Shown here: positions 25,680 through 33,502 of the stretch, in pieces
Layout of the letters: every line of letters begins with the position of its first letter
Position numbering within the stretch: position 1 is the first letter of the stretch
Assembly: GCF_000786695.1 (NCBI RefSeq)
Contig: NZ_CP009962.1
Coordinates: 4,340,001-4,404,000, forward strand
Direction: 5' to 3'
Source of the DNA: Collimonas arenae
GTDB taxonomy: Bacteria; Pseudomonadota; Gammaproteobacteria; Burkholderiales; Burkholderiaceae_D
Length of the DNA stretch: 64,000 nt
Notes under the pieces: model-generated
What the model was told of the DNA's origin: nothing
What the model saw: only the letters and a program-made list of their open reading frames with translations
Database searches by the model: none
Program-made: the position numbers and the translations under genes

Positions 25680-26546
25680 ATGACATCAAGTAGTAACTCC
25701 TTGCCGATGGCGCACTCTGCGCCCATCGGCATTTTTGATTCCGGCATCGGCGGCCTGTCTGTGCTGCGGCATATTCATCAGAACCTGCCCTCCGAGGATC
25801 TTTTATATTTTGCCGATTCCGCCTATGCGCCCTACGGCGACAAATCGGAAGCGGCGATTTCGGCGCGCACCCTGGCCGTGACCGAGTTCCTGCTGCAAGC
25901 CGGCGCAAAGGCGCTGGTGGTTGCTTGTAACACGGCGACGACCGCCGCGATCAAGGCGGTCCGTGCCGCCTACCCGGCGCTGCCCGTAATCGGCATCGAA
26001 CCCGGCCTCAAGCCAGCGGCCGCGCAAACCCGCAGCAAAATTGTCGGCGTGCTGGCGACCAAAGCGACGTTGATAAGCACCCGCCTGCTAGGCTTGCAGG
26101 AAGAGATCAGCGCCGCTACCGGCGTGCGTTTTGAATTACAGCCCTGCGTCGGCCTGGTCGACCAGATCGAAAAAGGTGAATTGCGTTCGCCCCAGACCGC
26201 GTTACTGGTGCGGCGCTATATCGCGCCGCTGCTGGAAAAAGGCGTCGACACGCTGGTGCTTGGTTGCACCCACTATCCTTTCGTCCGCCCGCTGATCGAA
26301 GATATTGTGCGCGAGCTGAGCAGCACCACGATAGCGATCATCGATACGGGCGATGCCGTCAGCCGCCAGCTAGCCAAGGTGTTGCGTGAAAAAGACCTGT
26401 TGCAACAACAAGCGCGTGCAGGCGGTGTGACCGCCTTCGCCAGCGGCAGCCAATCGGTGCTGAAAACGACATTTGCCAACCTGCTGCAGCTGCATCCTCC
26501 GGTCTCACAAGTCGCGGCCATAGCGCTTCCTGAAGGAATATCGTAA
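25680..26546 (+). CDS. murI: glutamate racemase
   Basis: This 288-residue enzyme converts L- to D-glutamate for peptidoglycan. The two catalytic cysteines are C83 (VACNTATT) and C196 (LGCTHYPF), each in its conserved motif. IGIFDSGIGGLSVLRH near residue 20 is the family N-terminus. The gene starts 12 bp after the fumarase stop, so they are probably cotranscribed. ATG at 25707 is a possible alternative start that would remove nine residues. Confidence 0.95.
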   Translation: MTSSSNSLPMAHSAPIGIFDSGIGGLSVLRHIHQNLPSEDLLYFADSAYAPYGDKSEAAISARTLAVTEFLLQAGAKALVVACNTATTAAIKAVRAAYPALPVIGIEPGLKPAAAQTRSKIVGVLATKATLISTRLLGLQEEISAATGVRFELQPCVGLVDQIEKGELRSPQTALLVRRYIAPLLEKGVDTLVLGCTHYPFVRPLIEDIVRELSSTTIAIIDTGDAVSRQLAKVLREKDLLQQQARAGGVTAFASGSQSVLKTTFANLLQLHPPVSQVAAIALPEGIS

Positions 26547-26562
26547 ATCTGCATTATTTGAT

Positions 26563-26591
26563 TTGCCAGGCAGCGGGTTAGTTTGTATAAT
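26563..26591 (+). promoter_or_regulatory. tRNA-His promoter
   Basis: TTGCCA (26563-26568) and TATAAT (26586-26591) have 17-bp spacing. Transcription would start near 26598, about 48 bases before the tRNA. Confidence 0.7.
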
Positions 26592-26646
26592 AGCCAGCTG
26601 TCTTGATGCTGAATAAGCATTAGGGCGTTGCAGTAGTAATGCAATG

Positions 26647-26722
26647 GTGGCTGTAGCTCAGTTGGTAGAGTCCAGGATTGTGATTCCTGTTGTCGCGGGT
26701 TCGAGTCCCGTCAGCCACCCCA
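26647..26722 (+). tRNA. tRNA-His (anticodon GTG)
   Basis: The 76-nt cloverleaf has acceptor GTGGCTG/CAGCCAC, D-arm TAGCTCAGTTGGTAGAG, anticodon loop TTGTGAT, T-arm GGTTCGAGTCC and encoded CCA. A G at 26646 gives the extra -1 guanosine of histidine tRNAs. The accessory island starts right after this gene. Confidence 0.96.
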
Positions 26723-26777
26723 GTTTCTTCTTTTAAATCAGTAAGTTAGGTCCCCGCTGATTTTTCACATAGTAAAA

Positions 26778-26810
26778 TTTCCAACGGAAACACAAATTTT
26801 CCAACGGAAA
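26778..26810. repeat. two direct copies of a TTTCC-AAC-GGAAA palindrome
   Basis: TTTCCAACGGAAA occurs at 26778-26790 and 26798-26810, 20 bp apart (about two helical turns). Each copy is a five-base inverted repeat. They lie in the otherwise empty 26723-26924 gap after tRNA-His and could be an operator or a leftover transposon end with multiple terminal repeats. Confidence 0.6.
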
Positions 26811-26924
26811 CCTAATCTTCCCCCTTTGCACCTTAAAAATTCTCAGTACATTTCTTGGCGTGTGACCCTGTTCTACTTCCTATATCAGCAGGAAATGGCA
26901 TCTAAGATGCAGATTATTGGACAG

Positions 26925-27313
26925 CTAGGCTTTAAGCCTAGCCTTAGTTTTTTCTACAGCGGCAGACGGTAATATAGGTGTTGCAGCGGCTTCTTGACTC
27001 TGCAGACTACCTTCATGTGCCTGCGCCAATTCTTGTTGCGCACTCTCTTTGAGGTTTGTAGCTGACTTAGGTCTAACTTTTCTCTTAGCTTGGATACTTT
27101 GCATAACTTCTTGTCCAAGATTCTCATCTTGGACAATTTCGCTCTTTGTTGTTTTTAATAGTGAGCGCGCCTCCTCCGCACTTTTTTCCGCTTTCAGATA
27201 AAACGGATATCCATAGATTTCTTCGTATGCGGCGTGAAACTCTGGTCGTTCTCGAAAGCCTCCGAACAGAGGCCATTGATGATACGCAACCTCGTGCACA
27301 AGCTCTCCTCTCT
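26925..27313 (-). pseudogene. 3' part of unknown gene disrupted by IS copy 1
   Basis: The minus-strand frame reads RGELVHEVAYHQWPLFGGF and ends at a TAG at 26925, after a low-complexity Ala/Gln/Glu tail. It is cut at 27313 by the IS. Removing the IS and one copy of the CTCT target duplication joins this frame exactly to the fragment at 28551-29103 (KVMKEIGK-RGELVHEV). The original protein therefore exceeded 300 residues. The family is not recognised; the WPLF...FRERPEF...AYEEIYGYPF segment looks conserved in type. Confidence 0.75.
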
Positions 27314-27329
27314 TGACCCTGTACCCGAA

Positions 27330-28127
27330 TTAGTCCCGATCAGAAGTAGAGATTTCCGACGTTTTTGTTTGCCCAGAAATGACGCTATCCCTTGCCATCT
27401 GGGCATACTCTGCGGGTGTTGCCCATTGTAATGCAGAGTGGGGTCTGCTCTCGTTATACTCCTTGCGCCAGGCTTCAATTTTTTGTTTTGCATCGTCCAA
27501 CGACATGAACCAGTGCTCGTTCAGGCATTCCTGCCGCAGGCGGCCGTTGAAGCTTTCACACTTGGCATTATCGGTCGGCCGCCCAGGCCGACTGAAATCC
27601 AGCTCGACACCACGCTCATAGGCCCAGCGATCCATCACTTTCGAAATGAATTCCGATCCATTATCCGATTTGATCGTCTCAGGTAATCCCCTGGTAGCGG
27701 CAATCTGGTTCAGCGTCATGGCAACATTCTCTCCCTTTAGGCTTTGCCCGACCTCAATCGCCAAGCACTCACGCGTATGGTTATCGACGACCGTCAGCAT
27801 ACGGAGTCTTCTGCCGTCAAATAGAGCGTCGGCTACAAAATCCATGCTCCATATTTGATTCATGGCCGTCACCAGACTCTTTGGCTGCCTTAGTCGCGCT
27901 GTCCGATTACGGCGGGGGCGTTTGAGGCGTAGCGACAGCCCTTGTTCGCGATATAACCGATAGACGCGTTTGACATTGTCTTGCCAGCCTTCCCGTTTCA
28001 ACATCACATGCACTCGACGATAGCCATAGTGAATGCGTGTTGCCGTTATTTCCCTAATACGCATTGTCAAGGCAGATGAATCACGCGCCACGGACTGGTA
28101 CCGATACAACGCCCGAGACGTACGCAA
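27330..28127 (-). CDS. IS3-family transposase OrfB, copy 1
   Basis: The rve/DDE integrase domain shows WSMDFVADALFDGR (first Asp), DNGSEF (second Asp) and the Glu in ESFNGRLRQECLN. The frame is -1 relative to orfA and is entered by ribosomal slippage at the A6G site (28211-28217, read on the minus strand), producing OrfAB, the active transposase. The ORF is full length and apparently functional. Confidence 0.93.
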   Translation of the reverse strand: MRTSRALYRYQSVARDSSALTMRIREITATRIHYGYRRVHVMLKREGWQDNVKRVYRLYREQGLSLRLKRPRRNRTARLRQPKSLVTAMNQIWSMDFVADALFDGRRLRMLTVVDNHTRECLAIEVGQSLKGENVAMTLNQIAATRGLPETIKSDNGSEFISKVMDRWAYERGVELDFSRPGRPTDNAKCESFNGRLRQECLNEHWFMSLDDAKQKIEAWRKEYNESRPHSALQWATPAEYAQMARDSVISGQTKTSEISTSDRD

Positions 28128-28204
28128 CAGTGCACAGACTTTCGTCAGGCTGGCCCGGTAACGGTCGCATAATTCATCGATCAGCGTACGGCGACGGGAA
28201 GGCT

Positions 28205-28471
28205 TCAGAGCTTTTTTGACAGAACATCCTGAAGCATGACTTTGTCCAGACTCAGATCTGCAACCAGCTTCTTGAGCTTCGTGTTCTCTTCTTCCAACTG
28301 ACGAAGCCGTCGTAGCTCGGAAGGCCCTAGGCCACCATACTTCTTCTTCCAGTTGTAAAACGTCGCCTCAGATATCCCAAGCTTGCGGCATACCTCATCG
28401 ACCGTCGTTCCCAATTCCGCCTGCTTCAGTGCAAACGCAATCTGCTGTTCTGTAAATTTGCTTCTCTTCAC
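28205..28471 (-). CDS. IS3-family OrfA, copy 1
   Basis: This 88-residue protein has a helix-turn-helix (FTEQQIAFALKQAELGTTVD ... LGISEATFYNWKKKYGG) and a leucine zipper-like tail (LRRLRQLEEENTKLKKLV). It binds the IS ends and is the N-terminal part of the OrfAB fusion. The slippery A AAA AAG lies just before its stop. Confidence 0.93.
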   Translation of the reverse strand: MKRSKFTEQQIAFALKQAELGTTVDEVCRKLGISEATFYNWKKKYGGLGPSELRRLRQLEEENTKLKKLVADLSLDKVMLQDVLSKKL

Positions 28472-28550
28472 GGCTACTCTCCTGTCTATTGTCAGAAAAT
28501 TATGCCGGATTCTTTACTTTTAATCGGGACTGTTTATTGGGACAGGGTCA

Positions 28551-29103
28551 CTCTTGCCGATTTCTTTCATTACTTTGATAGCGTCAGAATGTCTATTCTG
28601 CAATATTGCAACTGCGAACCGAAAGTCTCGAATTGATGCACTCCAATCAATCGAACCCAAGAGGCGATTCATATCGTCGGCTTGCTCCAGATTTTTAAGC
28701 GCAATTGCTGTATTGCAAAGTCGGATTCTATGCTGCATATCAGTTGTGCCAACAAGCATGACGTCCGATAGGGAAAACATTCCAATTTCTGAGGCTGTCT
28801 TCCATCTCTGTGCGCAAAGTAGTTTGTACACCTGATCGTTTAATTCAGCGTTGGCTTGTTCAGCTTCAGCTGGCAAAATTTTTCGCCAAAGAGTGTGCGT
28901 GAGCATAAGCGCCACTCTTGCAACTAGACCAGCAGTTGCTCTGAAGTAAGGATATCCGATCGATAGTTTTTGTCCTGTACGAGGACGGTCAGTAAATTTA
29001 TATCCGGACGACTCACATACTTGGAGGTATTGGTCACTTACGTGGCCGCCGCAATGAACCATTAGATTTCTTCGCTGACCGGCCTCAACAAACTGCGGCC
29101 ACT
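28551..29103 (-). pseudogene. internal fragment of the IS-disrupted unknown gene
   Basis: This fragment, trapped between the two inverted IS copies, reads on the minus strand from WPQFVEAGQRRNLMVHCGGH to KVMKEIGK. Repeated helical pairs (LNDQVYKLLCAQRWKTASEI, LCNTAIALKNLEQADDM, FAVAILQNRHSDAIKVM) look like TPR-type hairpins. It continues in frame into 26925-27313 once IS copy 1 is removed. Its N-terminal part is missing beyond copy 2. No family is recognised. Confidence 0.7.
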
Positions 29104-29182
29104 TGACCCTGTCCCAATAAACAGTCCCGATTAAAAGTAAAGAATCCGGCATAATTTTCTGACAATAGACAGGAGAGTAGCC

Positions 29183-29449
29183 GTGAAGAGAAGCAAATTT
29201 ACAGAACAGCAGATTGCGTTTGCACTGAAGCAGGCGGAATTGGGAACGACGGTCGATGAGGTATGCCGCAAGCTTGGGATATCTGAGGCGACGTTTTACA
29301 ACTGGAAGAAGAAGTATGGTGGCCTAGGGCCTTCCGAGCTACGACGGCTTCGTCAGTTGGAAGAAGAGAACACGAAGCTCAAGAAGCTGGTTGCAGATCT
29401 GAGTCTGGACAAAGTCATGCTTCAGGATGTTCTGTCAAAAAAGCTCTGA
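29183..29449 (+). CDS. IS3-family OrfA, copy 2
   Basis: The protein is identical to OrfA of copy 1: helix-turn-helix followed by a coiled-coil tail. The canonical -1 slippery heptamer A AAA AAG is at 29437-29443, four bases before the stop TGA at 29447-29449. Confidence 0.93.
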   Translation: MKRSKFTEQQIAFALKQAELGTTVDEVCRKLGISEATFYNWKKKYGGLGPSELRRLRQLEEENTKLKKLVADLSLDKVMLQDVLSKKL

Positions 29450-29526
29450 AGCCTTCCCGTCGCCGTACGCTGATCGATGAATTATGCGACCGTTACCGGG
29501 CCAGCCTGACGAAAGTCTGTGCACTG

Positions 29527-30324
29527 TTGCGTACGTCTCGGGCGTTGTATCGGTACCAGTCCGTGGCGCGTGATTCATCTGCCTTGACAATGCGTATTAG
29601 GGAAATAACGGCAACACGCATTCACTATGGCTATCGTCGAGTGCATGTGATGTTGAAACGGGAAGGCTGGCAAGACAATGTCAAACGCGTCTATCGGTTA
29701 TATCGCGAACAAGGGCTGTCGCTACGCCTCAAACGCCCCCGCCGTAATCGGACAGCGCGACTAAGGCAGCCAAAGAGTCTGGTGACGGCCATGAATCAAA
29801 TATGGAGCATGGATTTTGTAGCCGACGCTCTATTTGACGGCAGAAGACTCCGTATGCTGACGGTCGTCGATAACCATACGCGTGAGTGCTTGGCGATTGA
29901 GGTCGGGCAAAGCCTAAAGGGAGAGAATGTTGCCATGACGCTGAACCAGATTGCCGCTACCAGGGGATTACCTGAGACGATCAAATCGGATAATGGATCG
30001 GAATTCATTTCGAAAGTGATGGATCGCTGGGCCTATGAGCGTGGTGTCGAGCTGGATTTCAGTCGGCCTGGGCGGCCGACCGATAATGCCAAGTGTGAAA
30101 GCTTCAACGGCCGCCTGCGGCAGGAATGCCTGAACGAGCACTGGTTCATGTCGTTGGACGATGCAAAACAAAAAATTGAAGCCTGGCGCAAGGAGTATAA
30201 CGAGAGCAGACCCCACTCTGCATTACAATGGGCAACACCCGCAGAGTATGCCCAGATGGCAAGGGATAGCGTCATTTCTGGGCAAACAAAAACGTCGGAA
30301 ATCTCTACTTCTGATCGGGACTAA
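29527..30324 (+). CDS. IS3-family transposase OrfB, copy 2
   Basis: The protein is identical to OrfB of copy 1, with intact DDE residues. After slippage at 29437-29443 the reading frame continues KALKPSRRRTLIDELCDRYR into this frame, so the true product is OrfAB spanning 29183-30324. The TTG at 29527 is not needed as a start. Confidence 0.93.
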   Translation: MRTSRALYRYQSVARDSSALTMRIREITATRIHYGYRRVHVMLKREGWQDNVKRVYRLYREQGLSLRLKRPRRNRTARLRQPKSLVTAMNQIWSMDFVADALFDGRRLRMLTVVDNHTRECLAIEVGQSLKGENVAMTLNQIAATRGLPETIKSDNGSEFISKVMDRWAYERGVELDFSRPGRPTDNAKCESFNGRLRQECLNEHWFMSLDDAKQKIEAWRKEYNESRPHSALQWATPAEYAQMARDSVISGQTKTSEISTSDRD

Positions 30325-30391
30325 TTCGGGTACAGGGTCAAAACGTCGGAAATCTCTACTTCTGATCGGGACTAATTCGGGTACAGGGTCA
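30290..30391 (+). repeat. 51-bp tandem duplication of the IS right end
   Basis: The last 51 bases of IS copy 2 (30290-30340) are repeated immediately at 30341-30391, including the terminal inverted repeat. This leaves two usable right ends in tandem. It may be a scar of a nested or abortive transposition, or of replication slippage. Confidence 0.93.
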
Positions 30392-30392
30392 G

Positions 30393-31451
30393 ATGCGCAA
30401 GGAAAGCCCGTTCGCTTGGCCGGGCTTCGAAATTATCGACGCGACGGCGGTCACGCCTAAGGATGCATTTCAGCGCCAGCAAGTGCAGAACGATAGATTG
30501 CTACCTGGTGATAAAGAACAATTCAAGCCATCAGCCGATGTGGTGAACAACAGCGCGCTGATGCTCGCGCTGGACAAGGCGATGGATCGCAACCATGACG
30601 GCAAGCTGGACGTTAACGAATTGAAAAGTGCATTGGCGGTCCCTGAAATTGCTCAGGGGGTAACCCGGATCATTGGGCGCTACCAAAGCGAATGGGGCGG
30701 CGATATGACGCGGTGGACCGCGTTGACTCCGCTGATGAAGAATGGTGAAGGGGTCTGGACGAAAGAGCTAGAGCGCATCCAAAAATTGCAATGGTGGCCG
30801 CAGGTTAGTACAGTGAAATCCTTGCCGAGTCCAACAGTACTTCACTTTCATCCGATTGGTTTCATTGGGAATTTCAATGTTGGTGAATCGGATTGCAAAG
30901 CGCGGTTTTTAAAGATCTCATCGATCATACTTATCCATGAAGGTGGATACGTGAACGATCCTAAGGATTCGGGTGGAGCAACTAACAAGGGTATTGCATG
31001 GAATGCATGGCAAGCCTATGCAAAAGAAGATCTGGGAGTGGAACCTACACTTGAAAACCTGATCGCTTTGACGAACGATCAAGCTTGCAAAATCTATCTC
31101 AATCGCTATTGGGAACCGAAGGGTTTTTGCAAAATTCGTAATGAAAAAACCGCATTAATGATATACGACTGGTCAATAACTTCTGGGCAAGCTATTAAAA
31201 AAATTCAAGAGTTACTAAATTTAGACTTTGGAAAAAATATAGTGGACAACAACCACATGACGGATGAGACCATAGATGCAGTTAATTCCATAGAAGACCA
31301 AGACAATTTAATTGAAAAAATCGGAAAAACAAGAAAAAAATATTACGAGTCATTGGCATACCAAGCGGATGGGAAGCCGGGTAAAAATATTAAATTTTTA
31401 AACGGTTGGTTAAATCGTGTAGACGACTGTTTAAACTATCACGGACGATAA
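30393..31451 (+). CDS. N-terminally truncated T6SS peptidoglycan hydrolase effector (GH108-type)
   Basis: The ATG at 30393 is two bases past the IS end duplication; the true N-terminus has been lost. The first part has a WPGFEIIDATAV block, an EF-hand-like loop D65-R-N-H-D-G-K-L-D-V-N-E76, SEWGGDM and LHFHPIGFIGNF (near 150-160), all typical of T6SS cargo hydrolases. The C-terminal domain (about 170-350) is a GH108 muramidase with H182-E183-G-G-Y and DSGGATNKGI; E183 is the expected acid. Whether it is still made is unclear. Confidence 0.75.
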   Translation: MRKESPFAWPGFEIIDATAVTPKDAFQRQQVQNDRLLPGDKEQFKPSADVVNNSALMLALDKAMDRNHDGKLDVNELKSALAVPEIAQGVTRIIGRYQSEWGGDMTRWTALTPLMKNGEGVWTKELERIQKLQWWPQVSTVKSLPSPTVLHFHPIGFIGNFNVGESDCKARFLKISSIILIHEGGYVNDPKDSGGATNKGIAWNAWQAYAKEDLGVEPTLENLIALTNDQACKIYLNRYWEPKGFCKIRNEKTALMIYDWSITSGQAIKKIQELLNLDFGKNIVDNNHMTDETIDAVNSIEDQDNLIEKIGKTRKKYYESLAYQADGKPGKNIKFLNGWLNRVDDCLNYHGR

Positions 31452-31453
31452 AA

Positions 31454-31867
31454 ATGAGAATACGTTTCCTGGGCTGGTTACTATTTATTTTTTGCACATC
31501 CACTATTGCAAGTAGTGGATCAAATTTGAGTCGATACAGTGGGAATTGGAATTGGAGTGATGCGCCTTCTGACAGAACTTTTTCTCTTAAACTAACCATC
31601 AAAAATTTTGTCTTGACTGCGCAATATTGCGCAGTTGCAAAAAATGGGCAGAAAATTGATTGCGACGACGAAGACAACCCAAATATTAACGGACATTTTG
31701 AACGGACGAAGAGCGAAGCTTTGGTGAATTTTTCCTCGTTTTTTGACGCTCATGATGGAGTAGCTCGAATTGAACTTCGCAACAATCATGTCATTTGGCA
31801 TGTTATAAAAAATCCTGTTGGTGGCGATTTTTATGCGCCGAAGGATGCTGTATTAAATCGCAATTAG
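31454..31867 (+). CDS. exported immunity candidate for the GH108 hydrolase
   Basis: This 137-residue protein starts two bases after the hydrolase stop. A signal peptide is clear: MRIRFLGWLLFIFCTSTIAS. The mature part has about 115 residues with Trp/Asn-rich strands and two cysteines. A periplasmic protein coded directly after a peptidoglycan hydrolase effector is the expected design of a T6SS immunity protein. No family is recognised; the assignment is positional. Confidence 0.55.
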   Translation: MRIRFLGWLLFIFCTSTIASSGSNLSRYSGNWNWSDAPSDRTFSLKLTIKNFVLTAQYCAVAKNGQKIDCDDEDNPNINGHFERTKSEALVNFSSFFDAHDGVARIELRNNHVIWHVIKNPVGGDFYAPKDAVLNRN

Positions 31868-31928
31868 AGCCGCCTTTACTCTTGAACACTGGATATGGGT
31901 TAAATCCGAGCCGTCACCGGCGATACAC

Positions 31929-32576
31929 GTGAACCTGAACGGACGCTCAGAATTGAATAGCCCTATGGAAGAAGATACCGTCGTCGACCCCACCAAGTCA
32001 CCAGAAAATGGGCCCATCCGTTATGTCATGAAGAACGGGGATCAAGTTCTGCATACCAAGGATGGAGCGCATTTTGTACGCCCTGACGGTGGCGTCGTAC
32101 TGTGGACAGCGGACGATAAAATTATTGCGACTTTTCCCAAAGTATTGCGTTTAGAAATTCGTAGCTTGGCTGAAGTGGTGGGCCACGAAATTAGTGAAGT
32201 TAATGGCAGAACGAAGCATGTGTTTCTGTTTCGAGGTAATGGTATTTTGGGTTGCTCCTTTGCCCGAGGCGATCCTTTCGTGGAAGTTAACTGCCTCTCT
32301 CTTTTCTTTGAATATGATGAAGTTAGCCATGTGATGACTGCGACACATGCTAGAGGTGTAAAGCCTTTTTCCGTATCTTCGGTGAAAAATATTCCTGATG
32401 CTGCTGATCTGTTTTCCCATGACATTCAAACAGCAGTCGGCATGACAACTCACTTTTTGCGCTATCACAAAGGAATCGATTATCAGTATGCTTACAATGA
32501 ACGTGGCGACGTGATTGAAAATGCCGGTCAGATGATGCGCGTGCCTGAAGATCGCGATGGGAATTCCTTAGTCTGA
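31929..32576 (+). CDS. hypothetical protein, T6SS island
   Basis: GTG at 31929 gives 215 residues; ATG at 31965 is a reasonable alternative. The protein is a soluble beta-rich sequence (VMKNGDQVLHTKDGAHFVRPDGGVVLWTADDK resembles short repeated hairpins). No signal peptide or membrane helix is seen. It lies between the muramidase pair and the empty region before vgrG. Function is unknown. Confidence 0.5.
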   Translation: MNLNGRSELNSPMEEDTVVDPTKSPENGPIRYVMKNGDQVLHTKDGAHFVRPDGGVVLWTADDKIIATFPKVLRLEIRSLAEVVGHEISEVNGRTKHVFLFRGNGILGCSFARGDPFVEVNCLSLFFEYDEVSHVMTATHARGVKPFSVSSVKNIPDAADLFSHDIQTAVGMTTHFLRYHKGIDYQYAYNERGDVIENAGQMMRVPEDRDGNSLV

Positions 32577-33502
32577 GCAAGACGTTGCAAATAAATTTCG
32601 AACGGCCCCTAACGTCCTATGCGCCGCAATGCCGCTTGCTCCCTGTCGTAATCAACGCACGAGAAAATACCAATTTATCGCGGTGTCAACGGTGTCGCGC
32701 TAAAATAAAGCCCCCCCCCTCGGGAAAACCATAACCTTTACGGCCTTTTTCAGAAAACCACCGGAGAGCCTTACAGCATAAGGCTTTGCAGGATTCGATA
32801 AAGTATAACTTCGGCATAACCTTGGCATAACTAGGTTATAAAATAAAAATAATCTCTTCAATAATTAATATCCATATAAATCAATGAGTTAGAATTTTAT
32901 TATGTTTCAGATTATGGAAAGTCATACTTCAAACATAACCACCTAAAGCTATATAAATCAATGGCTTGCAGAACAAAAAATGCTCAGCTTATAAAGGTTA
33001 TGCTTTCCCCTAGGTCGAACCTAAAATGCCTCCCAATCCTCATCCTTTGTATTTCCCACGACACCGCGTTTTACCTCTTCAGGTGCGTCGTTTTGCGTCT
33101 TTTTTGCAACGTGTTTTGACCCTTCGTCGGGTGATTTCCTCCCTATGTGCGTCTATTCCAAAAATTTGAGTCGGAAGCGCCCCATTTGACGGCTAGGCGT
33201 GGCGGGGGGGGGATGACTAGCCACGCATACCTAAATAAGAACAATGTTGCAACTCAACAACTAAATAAAATATACCTGCGACACAATTGTTTGCAGCGAA
33301 ACGCCGCGCAAAGAAGTAAGATTGTCCTGATGATGCATTAAGGTAACGTAGACGGTTTGACAAAATATAAGTAGCAGCAACTCGTTGACCTATGCATACG
33401 GGCAAACATTCCTCGCCCACAATCACTTGTATATTTCTGAATCTGCCAGGGCTTCCTGGCGACCGTAGGTAAATCCAGACAGGGTTTACGGGAGATAGAA
33501 CA
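32577..33502. other. 926-bp gene-free, AT-rich region with clustered short repeats
   Basis: No convincing gene is seen. Homopolymers of C (32711-32719) and G (33204-33212) occur. CATAACC lies at 32730, 32815 and 32934, its inverse GGTTATG at 32996, and near copies at 32826 and 32834. ATATAAATCAATG is repeated at 32874-32886 and 32951-32963. A hairpin AGCCTTA/TAAGGCT is at 32767-32785, and GCGTGGC/GCCACGC flanks the G run. The vgrG promoter should lie near its right end. Confidence 0.6.

Larger units (their letters stand above)
27314..28550 (-). mobile_element. IS3-family insertion sequence, copy 1 (1237 bp)
   Basis: The element runs from TGACCCTGTACCC at 27314 to the inverted ACAGGGTCA ending at 28550. 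The ends share TGACCCTGT and GTCCCGAT blocks. It is flanked by a 4-bp duplication CTCT (27310-27313 and 28551-28554), the product of simple transposition. It carries orfA and orfB with an A6G slippery site. The copy at 29104-30340 has identical translations and length in opposite orientation. Confidence 0.95.
29104..30340 (+). mobile_element. IS3-family insertion sequence, copy 2 (1237 bp)
   Basis: This copy is the inverted twin of 27314-28550: TGACCCTGTCCC at 29104, ACAGGGTCA ending at 30340. The left flank (CACT, 29100-29103) does not match the right flank (AAAC after 30340, GATG after 30391), so no target duplication remains. The absence of a duplication and the two truncated neighbours indicate a deletion or recombination event at this copy. 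Confidence 0.94.

Noticed and set aside
26863..26880. TGACCCTGTTCTACTTCC resembling the IS end
   Set aside because: Only the first nine bases match the IS terminal repeat; no further element sequence follows.
26927..26954. Hairpin GCTAGGCTT/AAGCCTAGC followed by TTTTTT on the plus strand
   Set aside because: The stem is the coding end of the disrupted minus-strand gene. It might stop plus-strand reading, but no plus-strand gene other than tRNA-His is upstream.
27314..30340. Composite transposon formed by the two IS copies
   Set aside because: The enclosed 553 bp is only a fragment of the gene disrupted by copy 1, and the outer borders lack a common target duplication. A true composite element is therefore not supported.
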